From Enterococcus montenegrensis (GTDB lineage: Bacteria; Bacillota; Bacilli; Lactobacillales; Enterococcaceae): DNA of 64,000 nt. Numbering within the stretch: position 1 is the stretch's first letter; each line of letters starts with the position of its first letter. The notes under the pieces were generated by a model. The model worked only from the letters and a program-made list of their open reading frames with translations, ran no database searches and was not told the origin of the DNA. The stretch is taken from positions 1,720,501 through 1,784,500 of the forward strand of contig NZ_CP120467.1 of NCBI RefSeq assembly GCF_029983095.1, read 5' to 3'. Below are positions 9,404-18,383 of this stretch, in pieces. A program made the translations under genes and the position numbers.

Positions 9404-10462
9404 TTAGACAATTGGAATTTTTATTTCCACACTGGTTCCCTGTCCTTTAAAACTGATAATTTTACATGTTCCACCAACACTGGCGACACGCTCATTAATA
9501 TTCATTAAACCATAACTTCCAGCATTTTGCTCGCTTGTATCAAATCCCACACCATCATCAACTACCCGCAATAAAACATTTTGACCAACTTTGTGCAAAT
9601 AAACTTCTAGCTCATCTGCTTTGGCATGACGTAATGTATTCGATAATAATTCTTGAACAATCCGAAAAAGCTGATCTTCAATAGTCGGCGCCAAAGTTAT
9701 CTCTTCTGCCTCCCATTTTAGCTTAATTTTTATTTTAGATTGTAATTCTTTTAATAATTGTTCAATACCTTGTTTCAAACTTTTCCCTTCAAGATTAACC
9801 GGGCGCAAGTGTAGCAGTAAGGCCCGCATTTCCGACTGGGAAGCGTTGATAATATCAGATACCATTTGTAACTGCTTTTGTTGCGGCGTTGGTAGCTCCA
9901 TTTTTTTTGCCTGCTCATTCAAAGCAGATAACATCATCATTGCTGCAAAAAGTTGCTGTGAAACAGAATCATGCAACTCCCGGGCTAAGCGGTGTCGTTC
10001 AATTTCCAAAATTTCTTCTTTTGTTTGGCCATCCATTAATTGTGGTCGACTATTTAGCACCTGTAATTCCGTTGAAAGCTCATTCATTTTTTTGCCAATT
10101 CGTGTAATATCTTGATCAATCGCTGTTAAATAATGATTTTCTTTAGAATGTGATAATGGTTCACCTAGCAAGTCAGAATCATAATTTCCGGCCACTAACA
10201 ACCTTAATTTTTCTTCGATGCCGCCGTAAGAACTCTTGCGAAATAAAGAAATCAAAATGTAGGTGACAATCCCAAAACCAACTGAAATCGCTAAAATATA
10301 AAATATTAAAGGTAAAAAGAAAATACGTGTCTGTAAGGAAACCAACCACCAATTCTTTACATTATTAGCATGAAGATAAGAAAACAAAACTAAAATCAGC
10401 GTAATAAAAATTGCAATACCGGTATATAATGCAATCATCCCTTTGGAAATTTTTGCCATCAT
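9404..10462 (-). CDS. liaS: LiaS/VraS-type sensor histidine kinase
   Basis: A 352-residue membrane kinase. Two N-terminal helices (about residues 10-30 and 45-70) flank a very short external loop, the intramembrane-sensing layout typical of LiaS. A HAMP-like linker leads to the HisKA_3 dimerisation box with the phosphoacceptor His in [18 protein letters not shown]. The ATP-binding domain has [19 protein letters not shown] (N box), VVDDGVGFD (G1) and [14 protein letters not shown] (G2). The start overlaps the liaF stop codon as ATGA, pointing to translational coupling. It phosphorylates LiaR and is held in check by LiaF. Confidence 0.93.
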   Translation of the reverse strand: MMAKISKGMIALYTGIAIFITLILVLFSYLHANNVKNWWLVSLQTRIFFLPLIFYILAISVGFGIVTYILISLFRKSSYGGIEEKLRLLVAGNYDSDLLGEPLSHSKENHYLTAIDQDITRIGKKMNELSTELQVLNSRPQLMDGQTKEEILEIERHRLARELHDSVSQQLFAAMMMLSALNEQAKKMELPTPQQKQLQMVSDIINASQSEMRALLLHLRPVNLEGKSLKQGIEQLLKELQSKIKIKLKWEAEEITLAPTIEDQLFRIVQELLSNTLRHAKADELEVYLHKVGQNVLLRVVDDGVGFDTSEQNAGSYGLMNINERVASVGGTCKIISFKGQGTSVEIKIPIV

Positions 10463-11190
10463 ACCCGAATCACCTCAATATCCCCAATCAACGTACTGGA
10501 TAAAATCTTAATTCGGCGCTCACTCGTATCATAATCTTCACTATATACCGTAATTCGCTCGCTGCGAAGCGGAGTTTGTTCTCCCACAAAAGTCACATTA
10601 CCAATAAAGCCACCATGTTCTAACGCAATACCAATACCTAAAGGCACTAAAATTCGCGTTCTGCCAAAACCTTTTCGCAACATAATAATATTATCTCTTT
10701 TTGGTAAAATCGTATTTCCTAAATCGATGATAGTATCTCCAGAAATCATATTAATATTTATATCATCCCACTCGAAAACTTGATTACCAATTCTTTCATT
10801 CCCAAACAAATTTTGTCGTTGGCGCTTATCAGGATGTAACCCTGGAGCTTCTGTTTCCACCATTACCATCTGCTTTTTCTTCCAAAAAGCATTTTTAGTC
10901 GGATCTATTCCTGTTAACTCTACACCTTTTAAACCAATAAACAACACACCAAACACCAACATCAACCAGACTGCTGGATTATTTAACAAGCTAATAAAAA
11001 CAGCTAAACAGCCCACAACCAAGCGAAAATTCGTTCTTCGACCTTGTTTTTTTCCGCGACTGGCAAAATACAAACAAAGGATACCAAAAAGTAGCAGCAT
11101 AAAAAGTGGTGGACTATTGAAAACTTGCCAAAGAGCATAAAGAAGCAATAGTGCCTCTACTATAAGAAAAAAACGCCACGGATTTTTCAA
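10459..11190 (-). CDS. liaF: LiaF-like envelope-stress regulator
   Basis: This membrane protein inhibits LiaS in the absence of envelope stress. Hydrophobic segments fill about residues 7-85 (three to four helices), followed by a cytoplasmic C-terminal beta-rich DUF2154-type domain with FEWDDININMISGDTIIDLGNTILPKRDN and GFGRTRILVPLGI. The likely start is TTG at 11188-11190, eight bases after AGGAGG; the GTG three codons upstream is too close to that sequence. It is the first gene of the operon. Direct repeats of TAATGAAA lie upstream near 11240-11260. Confidence 0.9.
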   Translation of the reverse strand: MKNPWRFFLIVEALLLLYALWQVFNSPPLFMLLLFGILCLYFASRGKKQGRRTNFRLVVGCLAVFISLLNNPAVWLMLVFGVLFIGLKGVELTGIDPTKNAFWKKKQMVMVETEAPGLHPDKRQRQNLFGNERIGNQVFEWDDININMISGDTIIDLGNTILPKRDNIIMLRKGFGRTRILVPLGIGIALEHGGFIGNVTFVGEQTPLRSERITVYSEDYDTSERRIKILSSTLIGDIEVIRV

Positions 11191-11317
11191 CTTCTCCACC
11201 TCCTATAAATCATTTTATTCATAAAGAAACTCACCTACAATTTTCATTAACTTTCATTACAACATTTCTATTTTATCATAACGAAAATCAGAATAAATAA
11301 AATCGGTCTAGAGAATG

Positions 11318-11355
11318 AAAAAAACTTCTGAAACAAAAAGTTTCAGAAGTTTTTT
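11318..11355. terminator. Terminator of greA, symmetric
   Basis: A perfect stem of about 16 bp (11318-11334 with 11340-11355) with a 5-base A loop has T-rich tails on both strands. On the minus strand it lies 11 bases after greA and ends that unit ahead of liaF. Confidence 0.85.
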
Positions 11356-11366
11356 AATTAGTTTAA

Positions 11367-11846
11367 TTAGGCCTGTGCAACTTTTGTAATTTTTACTAAC
11401 ATGTCGCCACCAGGAGTTTGAATTGTTACTTCATCACCAACTTTTTTGCCAATTAAAGCTTGTGCAATTGGTGAATCGTTAGAAATTTTGCCAGAAAACG
11501 GATCTGACTCAGCACTACCAACGATTGTATATTCTTCTTCGTCACCATCAGGTTGTTCTACAAACGTTACTTTTTTTCCAAGGGAGACCTCATCGTTATC
11601 GACCCCATCGTTGTCAATAATTTGGGCAAAACGAATCATATTTTCTAATGTGGTAATTCTACCTTCCACAAATGCTTGTTCATCTTTAGCAGACTCATAT
11701 TCAGAGTTCTCTGATAAGTCACCGAATCCACGTGCGATTTTAATTCGCTCAATAATTTCGCCTCGTTTTACAGTCTTTAATTCTTCTAATTCTTGTTCTA
11801 ATTTTTCTTTACCTTCAACTGTCATTGGATAAACTTTTTCTACCAT
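11367..11846 (-). CDS. greA: Transcription elongation factor GreA
   Basis: GreA enters the RNA polymerase secondary channel and stimulates cleavage of backtracked RNA. The 159-residue length is normal. The N-terminal coiled coil (about residues 9-75) carries the two acidic tip residues in [10 protein letters not shown], and the C-terminal FKBP-like domain includes [23 protein letters not shown] lies 8 bases before the ATG. It lies downstream of mltG on the same strand, a common Firmicute order. Confidence 0.97.
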   Translation of the reverse strand: MVEKVYPMTVEGKEKLEQELEELKTVKRGEIIERIKIARGFGDLSENSEYESAKDEQAFVEGRITTLENMIRFAQIIDNDGVDNDEVSLGKKVTFVEQPDGDEEEYTIVGSAESDPFSGKISNDSPIAQALIGKKVGDEVTIQTPGGDMLVKITKVAQA

Positions 11847-11886
11847 GGTAATTTCTCCTTCATTTTCAACTCTAAAATCGCAAATA

Positions 11887-11920
11887 GTAACCTTTTCGCA
11901 ATTAATATCGAAAAGGTTAC
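11887..11920 (-). terminator. Possible terminator between mltG and greA
   Basis: A perfect 12-bp inverted repeat (11887-11898 with 11909-11920). It has a T-run only on the plus strand, so on the minus strand it may be a weak terminator, an RNA-processing site or part of the greA leader. Role uncertain. Confidence 0.45.
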
Positions 11921-11951
11921 CATGCTTTTTTAAAATGTAAACGTCATTTAT

Positions 11952-13391
11952 TTAATTATTTACATATTTTTCAACTAAGGCCAAATGTTCTTCATATGTT
12001 TCAGCATAATAAACTTTACCAGTTTTAATATCTGCAACAAAGTAATAGTAATTATTTGGTGTTGGATCTAAGACTGCTTTAATTGATTGTTCGCTTGGAC
12101 TATCAAACGGTCCTGGACCATAACCAGTATTAGTATATAAATTATAAGGTGAGTCTACTTGTAAATCTTTGTTGTAAACTTTTTCTTTATGCTCACCTAA
12201 AGCGTATAAAATGGAAATATCTGATTGTAGTGGCATCCCAGCGGCAATCCGGTTAAAGAATACTTGCGCAATCTTTTTACGGTCCGTTTCTGTTACCCCT
12301 TCTTTTTCAACTAAAGAAGCAAGGGTTAGAACCTCTTGTACATCCATATTTTTCTGCTTAATTGTATCGTAGTATGCTGACATTACAGTATTAGTTTTGT
12401 CAATCATTTGGGTTACGATATCTTCTAATGACGAAGTCTTATAATAATCATACGTCGCAGGGAATAAGTAGCCTTCTAGGCGATAACGAACTCCCTTAGC
12501 TTTCGCCGCACTCGCCAATAAATCAGGATACTTCGCTTGTGTTTTCTTAAAGAAATCTTCATTTTTCATCAAATCGATAAATTCGGATTTCTTAATTTTC
12601 GTATCTCTGGCAATAATATCACCAATCTTATCAATATCAACGCCTTCTGGAATAGTTAACTTCGCATCTGCACCTGCAGTTCCGGCGCCCCCACCTTGTA
12701 GATTTTTACTAATTTCTTCTAATGTCATAGACGGAGAAAAATGATAACTGCCCGCTTGAAACCCAGTCAAGTTATTAAATTTTGTATAGTAATTAAATAC
12801 CATACCGCTTTTAATCACTTTGTCTTCTTGCAAAATCTCACCAATCTGTTTATTCGATGAACCACTTGGAATTTCCACTGCAATAGTTTTTTTACTATCA
12901 GTATCTAATGGTTGTAAGCTACTTGAAACATAACGATAAACAGAAAAGCCTAAAATACCACCAATAACTAATAAGGCAACCACAACAACCGTCACAATTT
13001 TACTAACAATGCGGTCTTCTTTTTGACGCATTTTTCTGCGCTGCATCTCATCTGAAGACGTGCTAAGTGGTACTTTTGTATTCGTGTCCACTTTTTCTTT
13101 TTTAAGCTTCTTTTTAGCAGGCACTTTTTTTACTTCTTTTGCATCCTTTTTTGATGGCGTATTTTTTTTAGTACTTGGTGAATTGCTTTTTGCTCCACCA
13201 CTTCTTCTTGCGCCAACTGATTCTTTGGAAACATTCAAACGATCTCGTTGACCATTTGACGAACTATTTCTATTTTGTTGACCTTGACGAGTTGAACTTC
13301 TTTCATTCTTTGAAGTTTCCTCATCTGAGTTATTTAACGAATTTAAAATCTTGTCTTTAAAAGATTCTTCTTCCGGATGTTGTTTAGACAA
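11952..13391 (-). CDS. mltG: Endolytic murein transglycosylase MltG
   Basis: MltG cuts nascent peptidoglycan glycan strands near the membrane and sets their length. The 479-residue protein has a long, charged and disordered cytoplasmic N terminus (residues 1-125, rich in S, N, K), one helix (about 130-152), then the LysM-like and YceG catalytic regions. The catalytic Glu lies in LTLASLVEKEG; LQSDISILYAL and NLYTNTGYGPGPFDSPS are family hallmarks. The start is TTG at 13389-13391, five bases after AGGAGGAG. It borders the wall-polymer locus. Confidence 0.93.
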   Translation of the reverse strand: MSKQHPEEESFKDKILNSLNNSDEETSKNERSSTRQGQQNRNSSSNGQRDRLNVSKESVGARRSGGAKSNSPSTKKNTPSKKDAKEVKKVPAKKKLKKEKVDTNTKVPLSTSSDEMQRRKMRQKEDRIVSKIVTVVVVALLVIGGILGFSVYRYVSSSLQPLDTDSKKTIAVEIPSGSSNKQIGEILQEDKVIKSGMVFNYYTKFNNLTGFQAGSYHFSPSMTLEEISKNLQGGGAGTAGADAKLTIPEGVDIDKIGDIIARDTKIKKSEFIDLMKNEDFFKKTQAKYPDLLASAAKAKGVRYRLEGYLFPATYDYYKTSSLEDIVTQMIDKTNTVMSAYYDTIKQKNMDVQEVLTLASLVEKEGVTETDRKKIAQVFFNRIAAGMPLQSDISILYALGEHKEKVYNKDLQVDSPYNLYTNTGYGPGPFDSPSEQSIKAVLDPTPNNYYYFVADIKTGKVYYAETYEEHLALVEKYVNN

Positions 13392-13395
13392 AACA

Positions 13396-13458
13396 ACTCC
13401 TCCTTACTTTCATGATACTAGCTTGTACCATTATACACGAAAGTAAGAAGGAGTGAAA
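13396..13458 (-). promoter_or_regulatory. mltG promoter inside a 16-bp inverted repeat
   Basis: On the minus strand a TATAAT -10 box (13430-13435) lies 17 bases after TTTCAC (13453-13458). A 16-bp inverted repeat with one mismatch (13396-13411 with 13439-13454) flanks the -10 box. The downstream arm covers the mltG ribosome-binding site, and the upstream arm lies in the promoter spacer. Transcripts reading through from the upstream genes could fold into a hairpin that hides that site. Confidence 0.5.
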
Positions 13459-13467
13459 TGCTTTTTA

Positions 13468-14946
13468 TTATTTTCTGGTAATGATTGACTTAATATTTCG
13501 TATACCTGTTATAACCATAACAACAATGATTGGTATAAAGCAATATACATAACGAGAATTACACTCCCAGATACTTAAAAATATAACAAACCCAAAAAAA
13601 GAATAATAACTAATATTCGCAACATCTGTTTTTTTATTAAAAAAAAGGGTTCCCACTGCAATCAAAACTAAAATGAAAAACCATGTGAACTGAAATAAAA
13701 ACGAAATACTCCTATTTCTCAGCAAATGTTGAATTATTCCATCTCTTGCGGGATCCCACAATCCATAATCTTTTGTTGCAAAATCTCCGTCAGCCCATGT
13801 TCTTGTCCATTTTGAGAACAACACAAAATTTGAAGTTCCAATAACTCCCCTACTATCAATCCTCCTTTTAATAATACGTTGTGCCTCTTCATTTTTACTC
13901 TTATAACTCGGAAATGTTTTAATATTATTATAGTCCATCTGATTAAAACCACCGTTAGTTTTTTCGTTTAACCCCATTGCAATCCAATGTGTTAGCGGAA
14001 GCTCATTCTCGTTAGATAAAGACTCCGACACAGGGATAATTGAAGTTGTAGTCAGACCAATCAAAAATAGTGTGGCCAAAAAAGAGATAATTAAACAAAT
14101 TATATTACTAATGCGACTTAACCATCTGTCCTTGCTATTAAAAAAAACATTTAGGATAAATGCTACTAAAAGAATTGCAACAAAGGCTTTTATCTTATAC
14201 CCTACTGCAATCATTATACCAATTACTATTAGTAACATAATCTTCTTATTATGATCACATGAAAAACTATACCTTCCCATAAGCCATAAAACAAAAGCAA
14301 CAAAGAAAAAACCAACGGTATCAGTATAAAATATATTTGCGTAAAACAATGTAGGAAGAGTAAAAATCATGGAAAATAATGCTATAAAAGAATAATTTTG
14401 AGAAAAATTTTCTCTTATTATCCTATATGAAAAAAATATACCTAACCAAATAATAAAAGCATTTATAAAGATCATATAAGTATACGATTCTTCAATCGAG
14501 GAAGTATTAAAAAAAAATATTATTACTTTATAACAAAAAACTAAAAATAACAGAATGACATTATTATTGGGATATCTTGCAAAGTAGTCAATAGATAAAT
14601 ACTTTCCTGTCTTTGCAATTGAAAACGCATTGATATGAACTGTACCAAAATCCCAATTTAACTTTACTCGCATCAGTTGTCCCATAACACCAATTAGAAT
14701 TAAAATAGCCAACCAATAAAGTACTTTTATCACAGAATTTTTTTGATATACTTTTTCTAAATCTATTTCTTTAGTTGAAAATTTCAATTTTATAAAAAAG
14801 AAAGTTAAAAATGAAAGAATAGATACAACAGTAATCACGCTATTAAGCCAGTAAAAAGATGATTGATTGACATTCAAATTTAATATAAGAATCCAAATAA
14901 GTAATAAAAAAGTCAAAAAATAGAAGATTTTATTTAAACTTTTCAT
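13468..14946 (-). CDS. Polytopic membrane protein, GT-C glycosyltransferase-like
   Basis: About 492 residues with some 11-12 predicted helices. It resembles GT-C enzymes that transfer sugars from polyprenyl phosphates outside the membrane: after the second helix pair comes a loop with an acidic residue, VKLNWDFGTVHINAF, then SIDYFARYPNNN, and a soluble-looking loop around residues 300-380 (GLNEKTNGGFNQMDYNN). No closer family is recognised. I chose the ATG at 14944-14946; a TTG six codons upstream is possible, and neither has a good Shine-Dalgarno. It is the last gene of the wall-polymer locus. A role with the GtrA and GtrB-like proteins is inference. Confidence 0.6.
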   Translation of the reverse strand: MKSLNKIFYFLTFLLLIWILILNLNVNQSSFYWLNSVITVVSILSFLTFFFIKLKFSTKEIDLEKVYQKNSVIKVLYWLAILILIGVMGQLMRVKLNWDFGTVHINAFSIAKTGKYLSIDYFARYPNNNVILLFLVFCYKVIIFFFNTSSIEESYTYMIFINAFIIWLGIFFSYRIIRENFSQNYSFIALFSMIFTLPTLFYANIFYTDTVGFFFVAFVLWLMGRYSFSCDHNKKIMLLIVIGIMIAVGYKIKAFVAILLVAFILNVFFNSKDRWLSRISNIICLIISFLATLFLIGLTTTSIIPVSESLSNENELPLTHWIAMGLNEKTNGGFNQMDYNNIKTFPSYKSKNEEAQRIIKRRIDSRGVIGTSNFVLFSKWTRTWADGDFATKDYGLWDPARDGIIQHLLRNRSISFLFQFTWFFILVLIAVGTLFFNKKTDVANISYYSFFGFVIFLSIWECNSRYVYCFIPIIVVMVITGIRNIKSIITRK

Positions 14947-14954
14947 GAATATAT

Positions 14955-15124
14955 TCAAGAGCAAGTCAACTCACTCTCTGAAAACTTCATATTTGAAAAT
15001 AACCAGCGATTAATATAAAAACTAATTCCTATGCAGATATTACGATTGAGATTTTGATTTTCATCTTCATAATCATATGGTATCAATTTGGTCGACACAT
15101 AGGAATATAAAATTTCTGTTTTTT
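14955..15124 (-). other. Frameshifted C-terminal tail of the XcbB/CpsF-like gene
   Basis: Past the A6 run at 15119-15124 the -1 frame of the preceding gene stays open for 54 codons and ends at TGA 14955-14957, just 8 bases before the next ATG. The frame reads like real protein (STKLIPYDYEDENQ, then GISFYINRWLF). With one more A the gene would encode about 337 residues instead of 294. This explains an otherwise empty 118-base gap in a tightly packed operon. Confidence 0.65.
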
Positions 15125-15967
15125 AGGTTTTATACTTTTTGTATATAATACATACTTGTTTTCTTGCTTTTCAAAAACACCAAACTTCTTTTTAACATCA
15201 ATTTTCGGCATATATGCAACTAACGTGTCTAATTCGCTATTTTCGGATAAAGTTTCAAACTTTGCTTGAGGATCACAAACTACACTTGCATAATTACCGA
15301 GATACGAATGATAAAGCGCAGCTAAAGCTCCTTTATGGCTCCCCGTCAAGATTACTTTATTTGATGCTATTCCATATTGTTCTTTAACTTCAGAAATTAT
15401 ATTTTGAACATTTATTTCTATTTCTTTATTAGTTTCCGTATCCATATACGCACTTCCGTATAGACCACTACTATCCATAATACGCAGTACAACTGAGTCT
15501 CCTATAATGTAATTATCTATATTAGAAAAAAAATCAGGAAATACTCTTCTTGTGATTTTCGAACTTAGAATATCGGCACGTCTACTAGGATACGAAGAAA
15601 AAATAACGATTAAATTATTATCTGCGGACTTACAAAAATGTTCTGGTTCGTTTATCGTAAAAAGAAAGTCACCAAGCTGTAATAAATCATTTCTTTGCCA
15701 AATAGTATTTACTTTATCTTTTTTTACAAAATAGCTTATTCTCTTTTTATACCAATACAAAACATAGCCATTGTCATTTAACTTTCGAAGTAAATCTGCA
15801 GACTCTTGATTTAACGTTGCACTTTTCAACAAATTATGGTATTCATCCAATTCAACTCCAATTTTATCGTGGGTTAAATCAATTTTATCATCTATCCTAT
15901 ATATCTTCGTACGCTTAAAAATTTTATTAAAAAGTTGATTACTCTGATTACTCTTAACAATCTCCAT
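15083..15967 (-). CDS. XcbB/CpsF-like polysaccharide biosynthesis protein, probably 3'-frameshifted
   Basis: As read, 294 residues. It resembles the XcbB/CpsF family of capsule or wall-polymer loci, which have an alpha/beta-hydrolase-like core and no settled function. The core shows VILTGSHKGALAALYHSYLG, a nucleophile-elbow-like turn with Ser in G-S-x-K-G, then SVVCDPQ with a possible acidic partner. No signal peptide. GGAGG precedes the ATG and the start overlaps the upstream gene by 14 bases, so translation is coupled. The C terminus (QKFYIPMCRPN) looks wrong: the alternative frame after an A6 run continues for 54 codons. An esterase or acyltransferase role is only a guess. Confidence 0.65.
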   Translation of the reverse strand: MEIVKSNQSNQLFNKIFKRTKIYRIDDKIDLTHDKIGVELDEYHNLLKSATLNQESADLLRKLNDNGYVLYWYKKRISYFVKKDKVNTIWQRNDLLQLGDFLFTINEPEHFCKSADNNLIVIFSSYPSRRADILSSKITRRVFPDFFSNIDNYIIGDSVVLRIMDSSGLYGSAYMDTETNKEIEINVQNIISEVKEQYGIASNKVILTGSHKGALAALYHSYLGNYASVVCDPQAKFETLSENSELDTLVAYMPKIDVKKKFGVFEKQENKYVLYTKSIKPKKQKFYIPMCRPN

Positions 15968-18323
15968 TTTTCGCCTCCATAAAAATATCTTCTGCTAAAA
16001 TTTCTATCAACTCATTAGTAGAACTGTCTGTATCATTACTCATTAAAACATCACAAATAATTTCATTATAGAAATCCATTTCAGGTTCAATTATCTCTCT
16101 AACCAATTCTTCTTCCGAATAAGATTTACCGATTAAGCCGGTTAAGTCTTCTAAGTCAAAATACCAACCGACTTTCTGAACATATTGTTGTTTATCTTCT
16201 TGTAAAACAATAATTTTTTTCCTAGTATGAGCAAAATCAAACATAGCAGAAGAATAATCTGTAATTAGTGTTTCAGAAAGCAAATAAAGTTCTTGAATAT
16301 CTGTAATGTCATTATAAAAGCAATGAATACGTGAATCAAGATTAGCATAATGTCGTCGTAAATAAGCTTCATTAGGATGAAGTTTAACAATTAAGTGATA
16401 GTTTATCGGTAATAGATTAATTATTTTTTTCAAATCAAGTGCAGATAGATCATCACGTTTTTCTTGACGCCAAGTCGGACAATATAAAACATACTTAAAT
16501 CCTCTTGGTTCAGTACCAAAATATTTTAAATGTAAGCGTTCGATTTCATCAGAATTAATATTGTTTTCTATTAAATAAGTGTTCTTAGGAGCACCAACTT
16601 CTAAAATCTTTAAATTTGGATTTTTTTCCAATTGGAAAGCACTTGTAATATACCGCGTATTCCTTGAGGAACTACTTAATAAATAATCCCATTTCATCAT
16701 GCGCGGTAGAAATGCTTTCAATTGTGTCTGCTTTTCTTTTTCGTTCTCCAAATCAGCGACCATTTTTTTCAGCGGGAATCCATGCCATGTTTGGAAGAAA
16801 ATTTGCCCCTCACGCTTGCCTACCTTATCAAGAGTATTACCATTTACAATAATCAAACGAGATTGACGAAAAGTAGAGACATATTTGTTACTCCCTGTTC
16901 TAATTGGAGTAAAGTGATGTTGGTATATCTCCATATCTACCAACTGATTGATAGAGCTAACAAATATCTTAACATCTGGATAACGCTCCTTTATTGCGAG
17001 TGCTATATATTTGGGATCTCCCGAAAAATTTTTGCCATGAAAAGATTCAATAAAGATATAATTATCTTTTATAGTTTCCTCTATTATAGAATTTCCAGGA
17101 TTAGTGGTTGATTTTTTAAAAAAATTAGTAATTTTCGAAGTATATTTTTGTATTTTCTTACTTTGTGAAATTCTCCTAAAATAGCGGTTTCGATTTCCTT
17201 TTTTAACAATCTTTCCCCATAAAGTTTGATTTCCTAAATGTGAGGAGTATATTTCATTTACAATTTCAGAAGCATTTACATCGCCGTTAAAATTAACACT
17301 ATAATCATTTTTTATTACTTTATCAATATACTCATGTCCATACCCTTCTGTAATGCAATTTGTTTTAATATATTGTAAATCATACTGATACTCTTGGTTC
17401 AACCAAGGTTCTTCAATAAATCGAATTACAGTTTGAGCGTCTTCTTTAATATCTTTAGTCAACCATGCAACACTTTTAAGGTTACCATAAACCTCTTTTA
17501 AAACACCATCGTCACCAGGGTATAAAATTGCGGGCATCCCTTGACCTAGTGCTTCCATAATTGAATATCCAAAAGTTTCTGCTCTTGAAGTACTCAAATA
17601 TATATAATTAGTTGGTGGTTCATAATTAATAAAGACATTATCATTGAGACCATAAGCATTAATAAGATTTTTATATAAAACTCTTGCTATTCCTTGCCCA
17701 TTAATAAAAAGCTTGTAGTTAGTCATACGCTTTTCTTTTACCAAATACCTCATTAATGATATCGCGTAGGCGATATCTTTTGAGGTTTCATCAAACCGAG
17801 AAAAAATAAAAAAATTAGTCGGCTTACTTGGTTTATTTTTTATTTCATTTACAAAAAGCACATGACGAATACTAATTGAAAACGGAATAACATTATTTTT
17901 ACCAATTTTTTGTTTTAATAATTTAGCTGTATTAATTGTTGAAACACGATAAATATCGATAGCATCTGCAGCAAAATCTGGCCCTATTTCAACATTATAG
18001 ATTGGCGCATGAACTTCTCCAATAATCTTACTATTTGGATACGTCTTCTTTAGTGCTCTTGCTAATACAAACAATGATTCTCTGGTCAGTATATAACTAT
18101 CTAATGCCTCCCCCATCAGAATGTCATTTAGTTTTCTAAATGATACATTTTTTCTAAGTGACTCTCTATCAACAAGTTCCTTTACGTCTTCTTCTGAAAA
18201 ACTACTAGTATTAAAGAAAACAATATCACTCTCTTCCTGTTGTAGTTCCTGAATCAAATTGATATTACTACGACTAGTGCCACCCACACCAAAAATATTA
18301 AATCCAATTATTCCAATTTTCAT
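15954..18323 (-). CDS. Bifunctional GT4 glycosyltransferase / TagF-like glycerophosphotransferase (copy 2)
   Basis: A fusion of about 789 residues. The N-terminal half is a GT-B (GT4-like) glycosyltransferase: GGTSRSNINLI donor-side loop, FFIFSRFDETSKDI, and the E-x7-E motif in AETFGYSIMEALGQG. The C-terminal half is a CDP-glycerol:poly(glycerophosphate) transferase of the TagF type: QTWHGFPLKKM with the catalytic His, YCPTWRQEKRDD, IVKLHPNEAY and ITDYSSAMFDFAH. It probably adds a sugar and glycerol phosphate in turn to a lipid-linked wall polymer at the inner membrane face. I chose the ATG at 18321-18323, by alignment with the paralogue and because a hairpin separates it from GGGGGAG (18347-18353); an ATG two codons upstream is possible. 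Confidence 0.88.
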   Translation of the reverse strand: MKIGIIGFNIFGVGGTSRSNINLIQELQQEESDIVFFNTSSFSEEDVKELVDRESLRKNVSFRKLNDILMGEALDSYILTRESLFVLARALKKTYPNSKIIGEVHAPIYNVEIGPDFAADAIDIYRVSTINTAKLLKQKIGKNNVIPFSISIRHVLFVNEIKNKPSKPTNFFIFSRFDETSKDIAYAISLMRYLVKEKRMTNYKLFINGQGIARVLYKNLINAYGLNDNVFINYEPPTNYIYLSTSRAETFGYSIMEALGQGMPAILYPGDDGVLKEVYGNLKSVAWLTKDIKEDAQTVIRFIEEPWLNQEYQYDLQYIKTNCITEGYGHEYIDKVIKNDYSVNFNGDVNASEIVNEIYSSHLGNQTLWGKIVKKGNRNRYFRRISQSKKIQKYTSKITNFFKKSTTNPGNSIIEETIKDNYIFIESFHGKNFSGDPKYIALAIKERYPDVKIFVSSINQLVDMEIYQHHFTPIRTGSNKYVSTFRQSRLIIVNGNTLDKVGKREGQIFFQTWHGFPLKKMVADLENEKEKQTQLKAFLPRMMKWDYLLSSSSRNTRYITSAFQLEKNPNLKILEVGAPKNTYLIENNINSDEIERLHLKYFGTEPRGFKYVLYCPTWRQEKRDDLSALDLKKIINLLPINYHLIVKLHPNEAYLRRHYANLDSRIHCFYNDITDIQELYLLSETLITDYSSAMFDFAHTRKKIIVLQEDKQQYVQKVGWYFDLEDLTGLIGKSYSEEELVREIIEPEMDFYNEIICDVLMSNDTDSSTNELIEILAEDIFMEAKNGDC

Positions 18324-18383
18324 ACTCATATTGGCAAAAAATGCCACTCCCCCTATTTAATATCAAATATCAATTAAACTAAC

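Noticed and set aside
11446..11832. 128-codon plus-strand reading frame
   Set aside because: It is antisense to greA, a certain gene; no ribosome-binding site and low-complexity Ser-rich content.
14947..14964. TTG start six codons upstream for the GT-C-like protein
   Set aside because: It would overlap the reconstructed XcbB-like tail and has no better ribosome-binding site than the ATG at 14946; kept only as an alternative.
16722..17111. 129-codon plus-strand reading frame
   Set aside because: It is antisense to the fused GT4-TagF gene, whose motifs are continuous on the other strand.
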